Below are positions 9,165 through 17,857 of a stretch of 64,000 nucleotides of DNA, in pieces. The notes under the pieces are model-generated. The model saw nothing but the letters and a program-made list of their open reading frames with translations, did no database searches and was not told the origin of the DNA. The DNA lies in the NCBI RefSeq assembly GCF_000980835.1, contig NZ_CP011312.1, positions 1,550,001 through 1,614,000 of the forward strand. Reading direction: 5' to 3'. Position 1 is the stretch's first letter. Each line of letters begins with the position of its first letter. The DNA comes from Corynebacterium kutscheri (GTDB lineage Bacteria > Actinomycetota > Actinomycetes > Mycobacteriales > Mycobacteriaceae). The translations under genes were made by a program, and so were the position numbers.

Positions 9165-9184
9165 TACCTGAAAACTCCGATGAT

Positions 9185-11065
9185 TTAATAGTCTCTTACA
9201 AATGGGCTATCCCTGATATCATCAGGATAGACTCCTGGTCCTCCATTTTTATCCAGGTCAATAGCATTTCTAGAAGCAACCATGTAAGCAGACCAGACTA
9301 AAGAAGAACAATTGAAAGAGTCACCGTCGACATTTTTGTTGAAAGCGAAATTATATCGATAGCCTGCCCCTGGAGAATTGTAACCTACTCCAGTCTTGCT
9401 AAGAGCCCAGTTTGCTGCAGCATTTCTCGTAGCCTGGCTGGTATTAACGGTTTGCTTACGTAGGTTCCGTAGACGGGGAGGATTAGTTCTTCGGGGATCT
9501 CCCTTTTCAAAGTTTTGGCGTCGTTTCACTCCAGATGTTGTATCATCTTCTCCAGACAGAGAACCACTACCTATTACGCCTGATGCTTCGACGGTATCAT
9601 TTTTCGAATTATTGTTAGCATTAGGGTTTCCAACAAAAATTCCATTGTGACCATGGTTTACTCTAGCGGTTGTTGCGTCGGAATAAAATATATCACCACG
9701 ATTTTTCGGATTAATAGGATCTTCATCCGTACCTTCTGGTAATCCTCCGGACTGTAAAGCTACAGTTTCTAATTCATATCGGTTGAACTACTCAACTAGT
9801 TCATTAAAAGCAATGGCGAAAGTCTTCCTTACGTCATCCTGCCTTGTGGACTTCACGTAGTACATGCCATCCACATACACTTGCCAAGCATCAAGATGAC
9901 CGTATTGATTTCCAGGCATGGAATCTACGATTTTCTGGACTATGTTGTTAAACCCGGTCAAGCTTCCATGCTCAAATTTTTGACTAATTTTTACATCATT
10001 AAAGACTTCATTGGCATCATCTATGGGGTACCCGTAAGTACTTTTCTCAAAACCAGCTTTGCCCCACTCTATGAGAATAGAGCCCGATACAGCATGTGCT
10101 CCGTATTGTGGTGTCCAGTAGATCATGCCGCCTTCGAAGACATTGAATCGTCCGATTCCATCAGGAGTGGTTAGCTCATCACGGATGGGATACCCGAGTT
10201 CACTGTTTTGGGCGCCCATGGATTGCCACTTGTCATAGATAGCGCCTTGAATACTAGCTTGAGTCGCAGGTAATGCATTGTGGGTGTAGATGTGTCCGCC
10301 TTGAAAATCTTGCTTATACCAAGCGTTTCCTTGAGCAATGTCACTGGTTGTAGGATATCCAAGGAAACCTTTTTCCCAGCCATGTCGTTGCCAAACTTTT
10401 GATGTTGGCAGGCTGACAGTATGAGCTCCTGTCTTTGGATGCCAGTAGATATACCCGTTGACGAATTCAGAGCGCTTTCCGATCCCATCGGGGTTAGTTA
10501 ATTCATTGGTTTTTGGAAAAAGAAGGAAGCTGGTGGGGCCACCGATGCTGTCGTATTTTTCCTTGATTAAACCGCATACTTCAAAACTAGTTGGCCAGTA
10601 CACTCCACATCCTGGATGGGCATTCAAGGTCGGAGTATCTGGGTCTACAAGTTGTGCTTCCCGGGTTTCTGTTTTATCGGCTTCGGCTTTGTCTACACCG
10701 GCAGGAATCTCTTCTCGGTCAGAGCGCATCTTACCAGGAATAATTTCAGCGTTCGGATTAGCAGTTGGATGCCATTCTACTAGGCCCTGAGGATTAAGCT
10801 CTTCCTCTGTGACCTGGTTAACCTTATAATCTTCAGCACCTGGAGGGGTTGGAATGCCCCACTGAGCAAATGGTCCGTCGACCACCTGTGTCGAAACTGC
10901 ATCGTTATCAGCGACTGAAGCTCGAGATGTTTCAGGCGTCGACTGTATCTGGTCACGATGAGATGAACCAGAAAAAGAAGATTGAGCTACTGCAGCACCA
11001 GGAGTGGTACTTATTAGTAAGCTTATCGAAATAGTGACGATTAATTTGTGCGAGAGAACTTTCAT
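9185..11065 (-). pseudogene. Secreted LGFP-repeat protein with C-terminal permuted papain-like domain, interrupted by in-frame TAG
   Basis: The first part (9788-11065, 425 aa) has a signal peptide ending AAVAQS. It then has about four LGFP repeats (FLLFPKTNELTNPDGIGKRS, FLGYPTTSDIA, SELGYPIRDELTTPDGIGRF, TYGYPIDDA), modules that bind mycolyl-arabinogalactan cell walls. It ends at TAG 9788-9790. The same frame continues without a gap: GGLPEGTDEDPINPKNRGDI, then a His motif VNHGHNGIFVG (His codon 9647-9649), a linker, then a Cys motif DSFNCSSLVWSAY (Cys codon 9308-9310), stopping at 9185. The His-before-Cys order fits the permuted NlpC/P60 (YiiX-like) family. Without the TAG the product would be 626 aa. 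It is either a nonsense mutant, a readthrough gene or a sequence error. The truncated LGFP protein could still be secreted. Confidence 0.8.
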
Positions 11066-11182
11066 GGTGATCCCTGAGAAAAAAGTTGAGTAGAAGGCTG
11101 TTTATTGAGTTACCCTATAGGCTAAGGAACGCTTGTACCGACTAAGTGAAAAACTTCTCATCTCTAAAGTCTCGGAGCAATC

Positions 11183-12106
11183 ATGGAAATAGCTAAAACC
11201 AGCCTTATTTCTCTAGCCTGCGTATTTGTAGCACTATGGTCTTTTCCTGCTGCGGCTAAAGAAATAGATAACGACTTTGTCTCTCTGCGGGCAAGTAGTA
11301 CCGTGCCGGTGAACGATAATCGAATTGCTGCTTTATGGTCGGTGATTCCGGGCTTAGACGACATACAGGAAAGTCGCATTCGACGTGATTGCACCGCAAG
11401 CTATCTGGGGGATAATTTCTGGTTGACTGCGCATCACTGTGTTTCTAATTCACCATTTATGGATGGATTCCTTCGTCAGTCAGACGGTGAAATAGCAGGC
11501 ATCGCCGCAATCTACACTAAATCTTTAGCCGATGACGTTGCCCTCATCAAGGTCGGTGAAGGAATTAACGCCGATGTCTTCGCTCTTACCAACGAATCTC
11601 TAAAAATCGGTGATGAAGCTGTGCTTACCGGATACGGCCAACCTCATGACTATGCATCTTCAGCGTTGACAGTTATTTCTGAAAAAGTAGACTCACTAAG
11701 CTTTGGAAACGTCACTTATACAGACCTTTTCAAAGGAACAGCATCAACTGATTCTCGTTCTTGTGGTGGAGATTCAGGCGCACCTGTCTACAAAGCCGAA
11801 ACTCTTTATGCAGTACACACTGCCGGCGGTTTCAATCCAGAATGCAGTGGTGGCCAGAATCGGCTGATGTGGCACACGAACCTTGTTCCAAGGCTTCCCT
11901 GGATTAAAGAAACGATAGAAAATAATTCGGGTCTCACATACCAGGAAAAATCCAAAGCAACCACTGGTCTAAAACATGCTGCTATCTTATTTCCAAATGT
12001 AGACAAGCCCCAAGGTTCGCACGATAATTCCTCCCCAAATAAGAGCTCATCTAATCTCTTTTCTCTATCAAGCACACAACCTTCCCAGTCGCTAAGCAGA
12101 CAGTAA
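11183..12106 (+). CDS. Secreted trypsin-like serine protease (S1 family)
   Basis: The signal peptide LISLACVFVALWSFPAAA is followed by a chymotrypsin-fold domain. The catalytic triad is visible: His85 in LTAHHC, Asp118 in ADDVALIK and Ser198 in CGGDSGAP, with the oxyanion motif intact. Cysteine pairs (DC70/C86, C194 and a later C) would form the usual disulfides. A Ser/Asn-rich tail after residue 250 (SPNKSSSNLFSLSS) may span the wall. It is divergent from the LGFP-peptidase gene, with 117 bp between them, and belongs to the same exported-protein cluster. The natural substrate is unknown. Full length is 307 aa. Confidence 0.85.
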   Translation: MEIAKTSLISLACVFVALWSFPAAAKEIDNDFVSLRASSTVPVNDNRIAALWSVIPGLDDIQESRIRRDCTASYLGDNFWLTAHHCVSNSPFMDGFLRQSDGEIAGIAAIYTKSLADDVALIKVGEGINADVFALTNESLKIGDEAVLTGYGQPHDYASSALTVISEKVDSLSFGNVTYTDLFKGTASTDSRSCGGDSGAPVYKAETLYAVHTAGGFNPECSGGQNRLMWHTNLVPRLPWIKETIENNSGLTYQEKSKATTGLKHAAILFPNVDKPQGSHDNSSPNKSSSNLFSLSSTQPSQSLSRQ

Positions 12107-12422
12107 ATCTTCATCTAAAAACCCTATGAGAACTAAGTCTGCTGGAATCCTGATAGGTGGGAAATGCCGTAAGCAATATACGGTTCCCCACCACTAGGTA
12201 TTAGGAAGAAAATCTTTTCAAGAAAACAACAGAAAGAATCCTTTTACCACGTCTAATTTTGAAACTGATTTAGAAGAAGTACTTAGACTTGTGCATGGAT
12301 ACCCTGATTCTCTTTATATTCGTCATAAGGAGGAAACTGTGTGCGCTGTATTTCAAGTGTTTGTGCAATAACTAAATGTAAAAGGATATATCTAATATAA
12401 AAAGGATCCTCCTCGGAAAAAT
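12107..12422. other. Non-coding or decayed stretch after the protease gene
   Basis: A frame open from about 12202 to 12371 (+) ends TDLEEVLRLVHGYPDSLYIR plus a short tail and stops at 12371. It has no start codon, so it looks like a gene fragment. Nothing else is recognised. Confidence 0.3.
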
Positions 12423-12491
12423 CTGAACTGCTCCCTGTTAGTTGGTGTTTGATTTTCTCAATCCAATTAACAGGGAGCAGTTCAGTTTTTT
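12423..12491. terminator. Very long inverted repeat followed by T6
   Basis: A 23-bp stem (CTGAACTGCTCCCTGTTA... 12423-12445; complement 12463-12485, one G-T pair) with a 17-nt loop is followed by TTTTTT and preceded by AAAAA. It could terminate in both directions. It is longer than the other terminators here and lies next to an IS3 fragment, so it may instead be a mobile-element end or relic. Confidence 0.55.
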
Positions 12492-12556
12492 GTTCCTAAG
12501 CATTTGCCTTAATTTCTATTATTTCTTCGGCCAGGTGATGGCTCCAAAATTTTGAC

Positions 12557-12735
12557 TCAACGGTCGACCCGCATACGGTAGCCGAGACTTTGGTGAAGCC
12601 TGGAATTATTGCACCAATTCACCCATTCAAAGGTCACGATTTCAACATCGACAACGTCTCTCCACGTCCGAATATAGATGAACTCATCTTGTACGACCCA
12701 TTAACGTTTTCCATCAGACTATGACACACCGTGCG
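12557..12735 (-). pseudogene. IS3-family transposase (OrfB) C-terminal fragment
   Basis: On the minus strand HSLMENVNGSYK is followed, after a frame change, by DEFIYIRTWRDVVDVEIVTF and NSRLHQSLGYR before a stop. This is the end of the rve integrase domain of IS3-type OrfB: the catalytic Glu region (normally NALAES.NG.YK.E), then the W..NW..RLH..LGY tail. The frameshift, the missing upstream catalytic domain and the lack of OrfA mark it as a relic. Confidence 0.65.
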
Positions 12736-12971
12736 TGGGTACACCGTTGAGTTCAAGAGCCAGGCTTACACAGAGATAAACGCAAGACGCTGACGGCTAT
12801 CAGGTACAGAAGAAGTAAAAAAGCACTTCGCGGGGTTTATTCGGACTCTCCATGATACTCCTTTTAGACATAACAAATCTATAACTAAATGATAATGAGG
12901 GGTTGAAAAATATCTACTTTACATTCAACATCGAAACTGTCCACATATTTACCCGAAGATTGAAGGAAACA
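12736..12971. other. Intergenic, upstream of bacteriocin-like gene
   Basis: No gene seen. The last part is AT-rich and should carry the promoter of the following small-peptide operon. A good ribosome binding site (GAAGGAAAC) sits at 12962-12970, just before the ATG at 12972. Confidence 0.35.
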
Positions 12972-13447
12972 ATGATCACTGAGCGAACTTTTGGAAAATG
13001 ACAGGTACGATACTGGTGGGATTAAGCGTCGCATTTGCTTCCGCTGCACCAGCTCAGGCCACAGAAATTCCTAATTCGAAGCTTTCCCATAATCAAGCAG
13101 CAGAGAAAAAACAAACAATTACGTATTCCGACGGAACTACTGTGACTGCCGTTATGACTGAAGATGGACAGAATGTGCAGCTATACCTAAATGGAGAATA
13201 CGTTAAAACGGCTTCTCTGGAAGAACTAGCAGTGGCTGCCAAAACAGCTGAATCCGCTCAATCAGGAGACATCCAGCCCCGTAGCGCTTGCGGGCACATT
13301 CTAAATGGTTTAGCAGCTGCTAATGGTTTACTCTGGGTCGCAGCAGGATTGACCGCTGGTACAGGAAACCTCCCTGCCGCTGCTGTTGCTGGTGTTGCTG
13401 GCGTAGTGACATCGGGAATTATCGGTGCTGCTGGTGCGGAATGTTAG
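12972..13447 (+). CDS. Secreted bacteriocin-like peptide precursor
   Basis: The main frame starts at ATG 12998 and encodes 149 aa. A hydrophobic signal segment (GTILVGLSVAFASAAPAQA) is followed by a hydrophilic pro-region. A Gly/Ala-rich hydrophobic C-terminal domain of about 52 residues is bounded by Cys98 and the final Cys149 ([33 protein letters not shown]). This layout resembles Sec-exported hydrophobic bacteriocins (circular- or halocin-like). No exact family is recognised. A strong ribosome binding site serves an ATG at 12972 that reads MITERTFGK and stops in an ATGA overlap with 12998. One extra A would fuse the two and give a normal basic signal-peptide n-region. It is either a coupled leader or a one-base deletion. 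The next gene overlaps it and encodes a likely immunity protein. Confidence 0.6.
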
Positions 13448-13743
13448 AAATGGTAAGCCAGAAACGAGAGCCGCTTAGCAAAGCTCAGATCATTTCTATT
13501 AGTTCGATCCTATTGGCAATGGGTGTCACTTGGACCGCAGTAGTCTTTTACCGATTTAACGTGAAGTCAATTACAGGTGAATGGGGGAACCTGGTATTAG
13601 CTTCTGTTGGTTTAGGTTTCGGTTTTTCTGTTTTATATGCAGGACTCGTTCATAAAAGAAAGATGTTTTCTTTTGCAGTGCTGGGAATTTTCACGAGTAC
13701 TTTTTTGCTCATAGCCATGGCATATTACTCAGAAGCCTTTTAA
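13441..13743 (+). CDS. Small three-TM membrane protein, putative immunity protein
   Basis: This 100-aa protein has three hydrophobic helices: IISISSILLAMGVTWTAVVF, LVLASVGLGFGFSVLYAGLV and AVLGIFTSTFLLIAMAYYSE. Basic residues precede and separate them. Its ATG overlaps the end of the bacteriocin-like gene by 7 nt (a second ATG at 13450 is possible), so the two are translated together. Small multi-TM proteins encoded directly after a bacteriocin are usually self-immunity proteins, and that role is inferred here. No sequence family is recognised. Confidence 0.6.
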   Translation: MLEMVSQKREPLSKAQIISISSILLAMGVTWTAVVFYRFNVKSITGEWGNLVLASVGLGFGFSVLYAGLVHKRKMFSFAVLGIFTSTFLLIAMAYYSEAF

Positions 13744-13769
13744 GTGACAGTTATCTTAATGCTGTCGAT

Positions 13770-13811
13770 GTGAATGCTGCCCAACTATCGTGGAGGTTGG
13801 GCAGCATTCAC
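13770..13811. terminator. Terminator-like hairpin after the peptide/immunity pair
   Basis: A perfect 16-bp stem (GTGAATGCTGCCCAAC / GTTGGGCAGCATTCAC) has a 10-nt loop. No T-run follows, so termination efficiency is uncertain. Confidence 0.55.
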
Positions 13812-14094
13812 ATGTTCTGTGCTACAAGCTCACATAGCCTAAGTGTTTAGTTCATCCTACCGCAATAGTGAAGGATTCTTGCTGCCGCGGAAGTCGCATG
13901 CGCAACTTCCGTGCCTCTTTTGAGAGTCCTATCCTGGTGCTCGTTTGCGCTTGCACGCCCTGACATTTTGAACACACAGTGTTGCTCTACAGTGTCGTCT
14001 AATTGTGCCGACATATTACCTGACACAAGCGCCCAGCTGCTTGATAGCTGGATACACCCATGGTCTTTACATTATAGATACTGACTGCCTAATT
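13812..14094. other. Intergenic stretch without a gene
   Basis: Short open frames only. Nothing convincing on either strand. Confidence 0.3.
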
Positions 14095-14280
14095 CTAGGG
14101 ACTAACAACGTAATCATCATGCAATGGAGGTTCCTCCGTAGTTTTAAGGTAAACATATTCAGCCAACGGCTTCTTATCCCCCGGAGCCAGCATCGCCGGA
14201 AGTTCTCCGTCTAGATAGAACAAGCACTTACTAGAACCATTCCGTCTGCCATCAAAAAGAGCCGCTATAATTGCCGAGGC
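14095..14280 (-). pseudogene. Fragment of an unknown protein gene
   Basis: A 61-codon minus-strand stretch is open between stops and lacks any ATG/GTG start. It reads AIIAALFDGRRNGSSKCLFY, then DGELPAMLAPGDKKPLAEYV, and ends PPLHDDYVVSP. The amino acid pattern looks like genuine protein, so this is probably a 3' gene remnant. The family is unknown. Confidence 0.3.
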
Positions 14281-14365
14281 TCAATGCTAGTAAATTCGTT
14301 CAAATAAACCCTTTATTCCATAAGTTATCTCTGCGATAGCTACGTTGTGCCCCTTTAGTTACACG

Positions 14366-14650
14366 TTATCGACGCTGCCAACACGCTCTATGCCAATGCC
14401 GGCGATCATCAAGTCCTCGACCATAATCGCGTGGCCACGCTACAACATGTGCAATTCCTGGTGGGATCGTCTGATTACATCCAGGACAAATATAGTGCTT
14501 CACTGCCGCATGGGAGCCCATCTGACGAACTAAATAAATTTCGCCATGCGTCCAACCAGGGCCTTCCATTTCCTGGGTGCCATAAAACGTTGCCCCATCT
14601 TTAGGCAATGCTCGCGCACTATTGACGATGCGTCTATTTCTTCGAGCCAT
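14366..14650 (-). CDS. Conserved actinobacterial Cys/His protein, partner of nucS
   Basis: This 94-aa basic protein (starts [13 protein letters not shown]) has a probable zinc site made by CPGC in the middle and HRAC near the end, with several His residues around GIAHVVAW and RRHWHRAC. Such proteins are regularly encoded right after nucS in actinobacteria and are often annotated as ATP/GTP-binding or hypothetical. The ATG overlaps the nucS stop by one base (TAATG), so it is translationally coupled. Its role is unknown; a nucleic-acid link is inferred from context. Confidence 0.75.
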   Translation of the reverse strand: MARRNRRIVNSARALPKDGATFYGTQEMEGPGWTHGEIYLVRQMGSHAAVKHYICPGCNQTIPPGIAHVVAWPRDYGRGLDDRRHWHRACWQRR

Positions 14651-15333
14651 TAGAATAAGCGCAATTCATCCGATTCAATTCCGCGTAACGACTGATAATC
14701 AAGTGTCACACAACGAATTCCACGGTCTTCTGCGAGTGTTCGTGCTTGTGGTTTAATTTCTTGCGCAGCAAAAACACCTTTAACAGGTGCTAAGAGATCA
14801 TCTCGGTTTAATAATTCCAAATAGCGGCTTAATTGTTCCACACCATCAATACCACCGCGACGCTTAATTTCTACTGCGATCGTCGTGCCATTTTTATCGC
14901 GACATAAAATATCAACCGGGCCAATTGCCGTTGGGTACTCGCGACGAATAAGTTGGTGTCCTTCGCCAAGGGTATCAATATGCTCGGCTAGCAGCTGCTG
15001 TAGATGTGCTTCTACACCGTCTTTAATAAGGCCTGGGTCTTCGCCTAAATCATAAGAAATATCTGAGTGGAAAGCCTCAATGGTGATATTAAGTTTTTCG
15101 CCCTTTTTATTTTCTACAACCCACAAGGTGGTAGTTTTTCCATCGTCAGTCATGTGTTTCTCGGTCAAGGTACACGGTGGAGTCATCCAATTCAACGGTT
15201 TATAAGCACGATCATCAGCATGAATCGATACCGAACCATCCGCTTTGACCATTAAAAGGCGATCAGCAAGCGGGAGGTGGGCTTCAAGGCGGCCAATATA
15301 ATCAACTGAACATCGGGCGATGACTAAACGCAT
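14650..15333 (-). CDS. nucS: Mismatch-specific endonuclease NucS/EndoMS
   Basis: This 227-aa protein starts [20 protein letters not shown]. The C-terminal PD-(D/E)XK nuclease core is visible: Asp141 in GPVDILCRD and Glu155-x-Lys157 in AVEIKRRGG, followed by the QLSRYLELL helix. NucS performs the non-canonical mismatch repair of actinobacteria, which lack MutS/MutL, cutting both strands at G-T, G-G and T-T mismatches. The last residues, LRLF, match the beta-clamp-binding tail expected for NucS. The gene lies downstream of the DUF2550 gene, its usual neighbour. Confidence 0.93.
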   Translation of the reverse strand: MRLVIARCSVDYIGRLEAHLPLADRLLMVKADGSVSIHADDRAYKPLNWMTPPCTLTEKHMTDDGKTTTLWVVENKKGEKLNITIEAFHSDISYDLGEDPGLIKDGVEAHLQQLLAEHIDTLGEGHQLIRREYPTAIGPVDILCRDKNGTTIAVEIKRRGGIDGVEQLSRYLELLNRDDLLAPVKGVFAAQEIKPQARTLAEDRGIRCVTLDYQSLRGIESDELRLF

Positions 15334-15379
15334 GCCCTCAAGACTAACTGAGTAACTACGCGGAACAAAGAATCAATGT

Positions 15380-15835
15380 TTAGCCTTGCGAAGGCTTAAA
15401 TTTACGACGCAAAACTTTCGGACTCATCTTATCCATACGGACATCCGGGGCAGCTTCTACCCACGCGGTAAATGCCATCTCCATATGATTATTGCCAGCT
15501 AATTCATAATCGATTCCCTCGTGGCGAAAAAGAATAACTCGTGAGGTAGACAAAAACGAGGCCTCTTCCGCAGTTGTATCGCGGTAGCCTCGTAGTTCCA
15601 CAGCGCCACGATGCAAAACAGTGTCTGCTTTGACAGCCAAAGATCGCACCATAAAATACTCAAGATCGCTGCCCCGATATCGGAAAATACCATGACGCCA
15701 CCTATGTAGGCCAGAGGCAGGAAGTCGACGCAAGATTACCGAAGTTCCCTTAGAACGCAACGTCGCCAAACGCCATAAAGCCAATAAGGCGAGGATGCTT
15801 AAAATTAAGACAATGGCGTTAAAAAAATACATCAT
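15380..15835 (-). CDS. DUF2550 membrane-anchored protein
   Basis: 151 aa. One N-terminal transmembrane helix (AIVLILSILALLALWRLA) is followed by a cytoplasmic PH-like domain with GIFRYRGSDLEYFMVRSLAV and GIDYELAGNNHMEMAFTAWV. This is the DUF2550 family normally encoded between atpC and nucS in actinobacteria. Here it keeps its place beside nucS, but about 4 kb of iron-transport genes now separates it from atpC. The function is unknown. Confidence 0.85.
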   Translation of the reverse strand: MMYFFNAIVLILSILALLALWRLATLRSKGTSVILRRLPASGLHRWRHGIFRYRGSDLEYFMVRSLAVKADTVLHRGAVELRGYRDTTAEEASFLSTSRVILFRHEGIDYELAGNNHMEMAFTAWVEAAPDVRMDKMSPKVLRRKFKPSQG

Positions 15836-15967
15836 GACTTTTACACTCCCTCGCTTACTAGGCTAGCCACCACGAAATCTATATATTTTCTAAGGATTGT
15901 AGTCATGATTTTTCCAGAACAAAAAGTACAGCTTATATGCTATCTTTTTGTGTTTTTAATCAAGAAA

Positions 15968-16017
15968 AGCATGGTGTTATTCGATAATCTGTTACCGCAT
16001 AACGCCATGCTTTTTTT
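15968..16017. terminator. Terminator between the iron-transport operon and DUF2550
   Basis: A 13-bp stem (AGCATGGTGTTAT / ATAACGCCATGCT, one G-T pair) is followed by T7. It lies 22 bases beyond the ABC ATPase stop. T-rich flanks on both strands suggest it can act in both directions. Confidence 0.75.
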
Positions 16018-16038
16018 AAAAAAAAGTTTGCTCTTATA

Positions 16039-16830
16039 TCAATCGTCTATTGTCAAACATAACGGTGTGCCATCTAGCGGATTATCAATAATTGCACACT
16101 CAAGGTCAAAGACTTCTCGAATGGTTTCCACAGTGATTACTTCTTCTGGGCTGCCCACTGCTACTACCCCACCGTCGGCAAGCGCAATAATATGATCGGC
16201 AAAACGTGCAGCCTGATTTAAATCATGCAACACCATAATAATTGTTCGTCCCTGACTTCGGTTTAAACTCCGCAATAAACGAAGCACCTCATGCTGATGA
16301 GTGATATCGAGATAGGTTGTGGGTTCGTCGAGAAGCAAAATTCCGGTATCTTGTGCCAGTGCCATTGCGATCCAGGCACGTTGGCGTTGTCCACCAGATA
16401 GTTGCTCCACATCACGATCGGCAAGCTCTCGCATCCCAGCTTCATTAAGTGCGGCATCAATAATGCGCTCATCATCGTCGTCAGTTCGTGATAGCAACCG
16501 ACGATGCGGATGCCGGCCAAAGCGCACCAATTCTCGCACGCTCAAGCCTTCTGGCGCAACGGGTGACTGCGGCAGCACTGCTAAAAGCTGTGCTAAACCC
16601 CGACGCGAATAATCGGTAATTTCTTTACCATCAAGAACCACTGTGCCTTCTGTAGGATCAAGAAACCGCGCAATTGTTTTTAATAACGTCGACTTTCCAC
16701 AACCATTGGCCCCAATTAATGCCGTAATAGAACCATCTGGAATATCAATAGTGATATCACTTAGAATCTTATTTTCTAGGTAGCCAGCATGAAGTTGCTG
16801 CACCCTAATCCGATGCTGTTTAGCTGACAC
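16039..16830 (-). CDS. Siderophore/iron(III) ABC transporter ATP-binding protein (FecE/FepC type)
   Basis: 263 aa from the GTG at 16830, which has GGAGAA upstream and overlaps the permease stop by 11 nt; an earlier in-frame start at 16869 would reach deep into the permease gene. Walker A is GANGCGKST (40-48), the signature LSGGQ is at 144-148, Walker B is ILLLDEP (164-170) and the H-loop is VLHDLNQAARF (His202). It powers import of an iron-siderophore across the membrane together with the two permeases and the binding lipoprotein upstream. It is the last gene of a four-gene operon with an upstream DtxR-like box. Confidence 0.92.
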   Translation of the reverse strand: MSAKQHRIRVQQLHAGYLENKILSDITIDIPDGSITALIGANGCGKSTLLKTIARFLDPTEGTVVLDGKEITDYSRRGLAQLLAVLPQSPVAPEGLSVRELVRFGRHPHRRLLSRTDDDDERIIDAALNEAGMRELADRDVEQLSGGQRQRAWIAMALAQDTGILLLDEPTTYLDITHQHEVLRLLRSLNRSQGRTIIMVLHDLNQAARFADHIIALADGGVVAVGSPEEVITVETIREVFDLECAIIDNPLDGTPLCLTIDD

Positions 16831-17857
16831 GTTGTTTTCTCCAAAGCAAATAGAGCAAATAAGGTGCACCTAAAACTGCGGTAACAATACCAGCAGGAAT
16901 CTCACTAGGCACAGTAAACACTCGACCAACAACATCCGCGCTCAATAAAAGCAAGGCACCGACTAAACCAGCAGCAGGTAATAATCGCCCGGGTCGTTGG
17001 CCGACCATACCAGAGGCAATATGCGGTGCTAATAAACCTAAAAAGCTAATACCACCAGCAACTGCTACTGCCCCGGCAGAAAGTAATACGGCCACTGAAA
17101 TCATAAACGTTCTTATTTTTCGTGGCTGTCTGCCTAAACCCAATATGCTTTGCTCGTTTAACCGCATAATATCGAGTAAAGCTCCACAATAAATTATTGT
17201 GGGAAAAAGAAAAAGCATTCCGATACTCAATCCAATGACTTCACTCATAGTAGTTCCATACATAGAACCAGCTAGCCAGACCATTGCTTGATTAGTATCG
17301 CCAGGGGTTTTTACCAATAAGAAAGCTGTCGCGGCATGAAACAATGCGCCAACTGCCAAACCGGTTAAAGCAATACCAGCATCGCCACGTTGAGTACTAG
17401 CGGTGAGCATAAGAACAACAGCGGCGAGTATCGCCCCACCTATAACCATTACTGGCATCAGCCAAGAAAAGGTTGCTGGCAGTACTAAAATTCCTAGTAC
17501 CGCACCAAACCCAGCACCTTTTGTAATACCAACTACATCAGGTGAAGCAAGAGAATTAGACAATGCAGTTTGCAATAACACACCTGCAACAGCCAAAGAT
17601 GCGCCAGCTAAAACTGCGCCTAAGGCACGTGGCAAGCGATAATTACGCACAATAAAAGCTGCCTCTGCGTGAGGATCAATAATCGCAGTCCATACCTGAG
17701 CAAGAGGAACCTGAACAGCTCCTACCGATACTGCGATGCCCACTCCAAAGACAAGCACACTAAAAATTATCGCCAACATAACCAGCGTATAGCGCAGCGT
17801 ATGTAACCGCCTTATTTTTGCTTTCAACAGTAGGCAAAAATAGTTCATCGAAACCAT
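16820..17857 (-). CDS. Siderophore ABC transporter permease (FecCD family), second subunit
   Basis: 345-aa hydrophobic protein with about nine to ten transmembrane helices. The FecCD hallmarks are YRLPRALGAVLAGASLAVAG near residue 75 and GGISFLGLLAPHIASGMVG near 265, the latter being the coupling helix region that contacts the ATPase. The start has GGAAG upstream and follows directly on the TAA of the first permease, with no spacer. It forms the membrane channel as a heterodimer with the preceding gene product. Confidence 0.92.
   Translation of the reverse strand: MVSMNYFCLLLKAKIRRLHTLRYTLVMLAIIFSVLVFGVGIAVSVGAVQVPLAQVWTAIIDPHAEAAFIVRNYRLPRALGAVLAGASLAVAGVLLQTALSNSLASPDVVGITKGAGFGAVLGILVLPATFSWLMPVMVIGGAILAAVVLMLTASTQRGDAGIALTGLAVGALFHAATAFLLVKTPGDTNQAMVWLAGSMYGTTMSEVIGLSIGMLFLFPTIIYCGALLDIMRLNEQSILGLGRQPRKIRTFMISVAVLLSAGAVAVAGGISFLGLLAPHIASGMVGQRPGRLLPAAGLVGALLLLSADVVGRVFTVPSEIPAGIVTAVLGAPYLLYLLWRKQRVS

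Noticed and set aside
14005-14214. Plus-strand 69-codon open frame
   Set aside because: The opposite strand gives a more protein-like reading (14095-14280) and this frame has no start signal.
15905-16195. Plus-strand 96-codon open frame
   Set aside because: Runs through a terminator and into the antisense of the ABC ATPase gene; a shadow frame.
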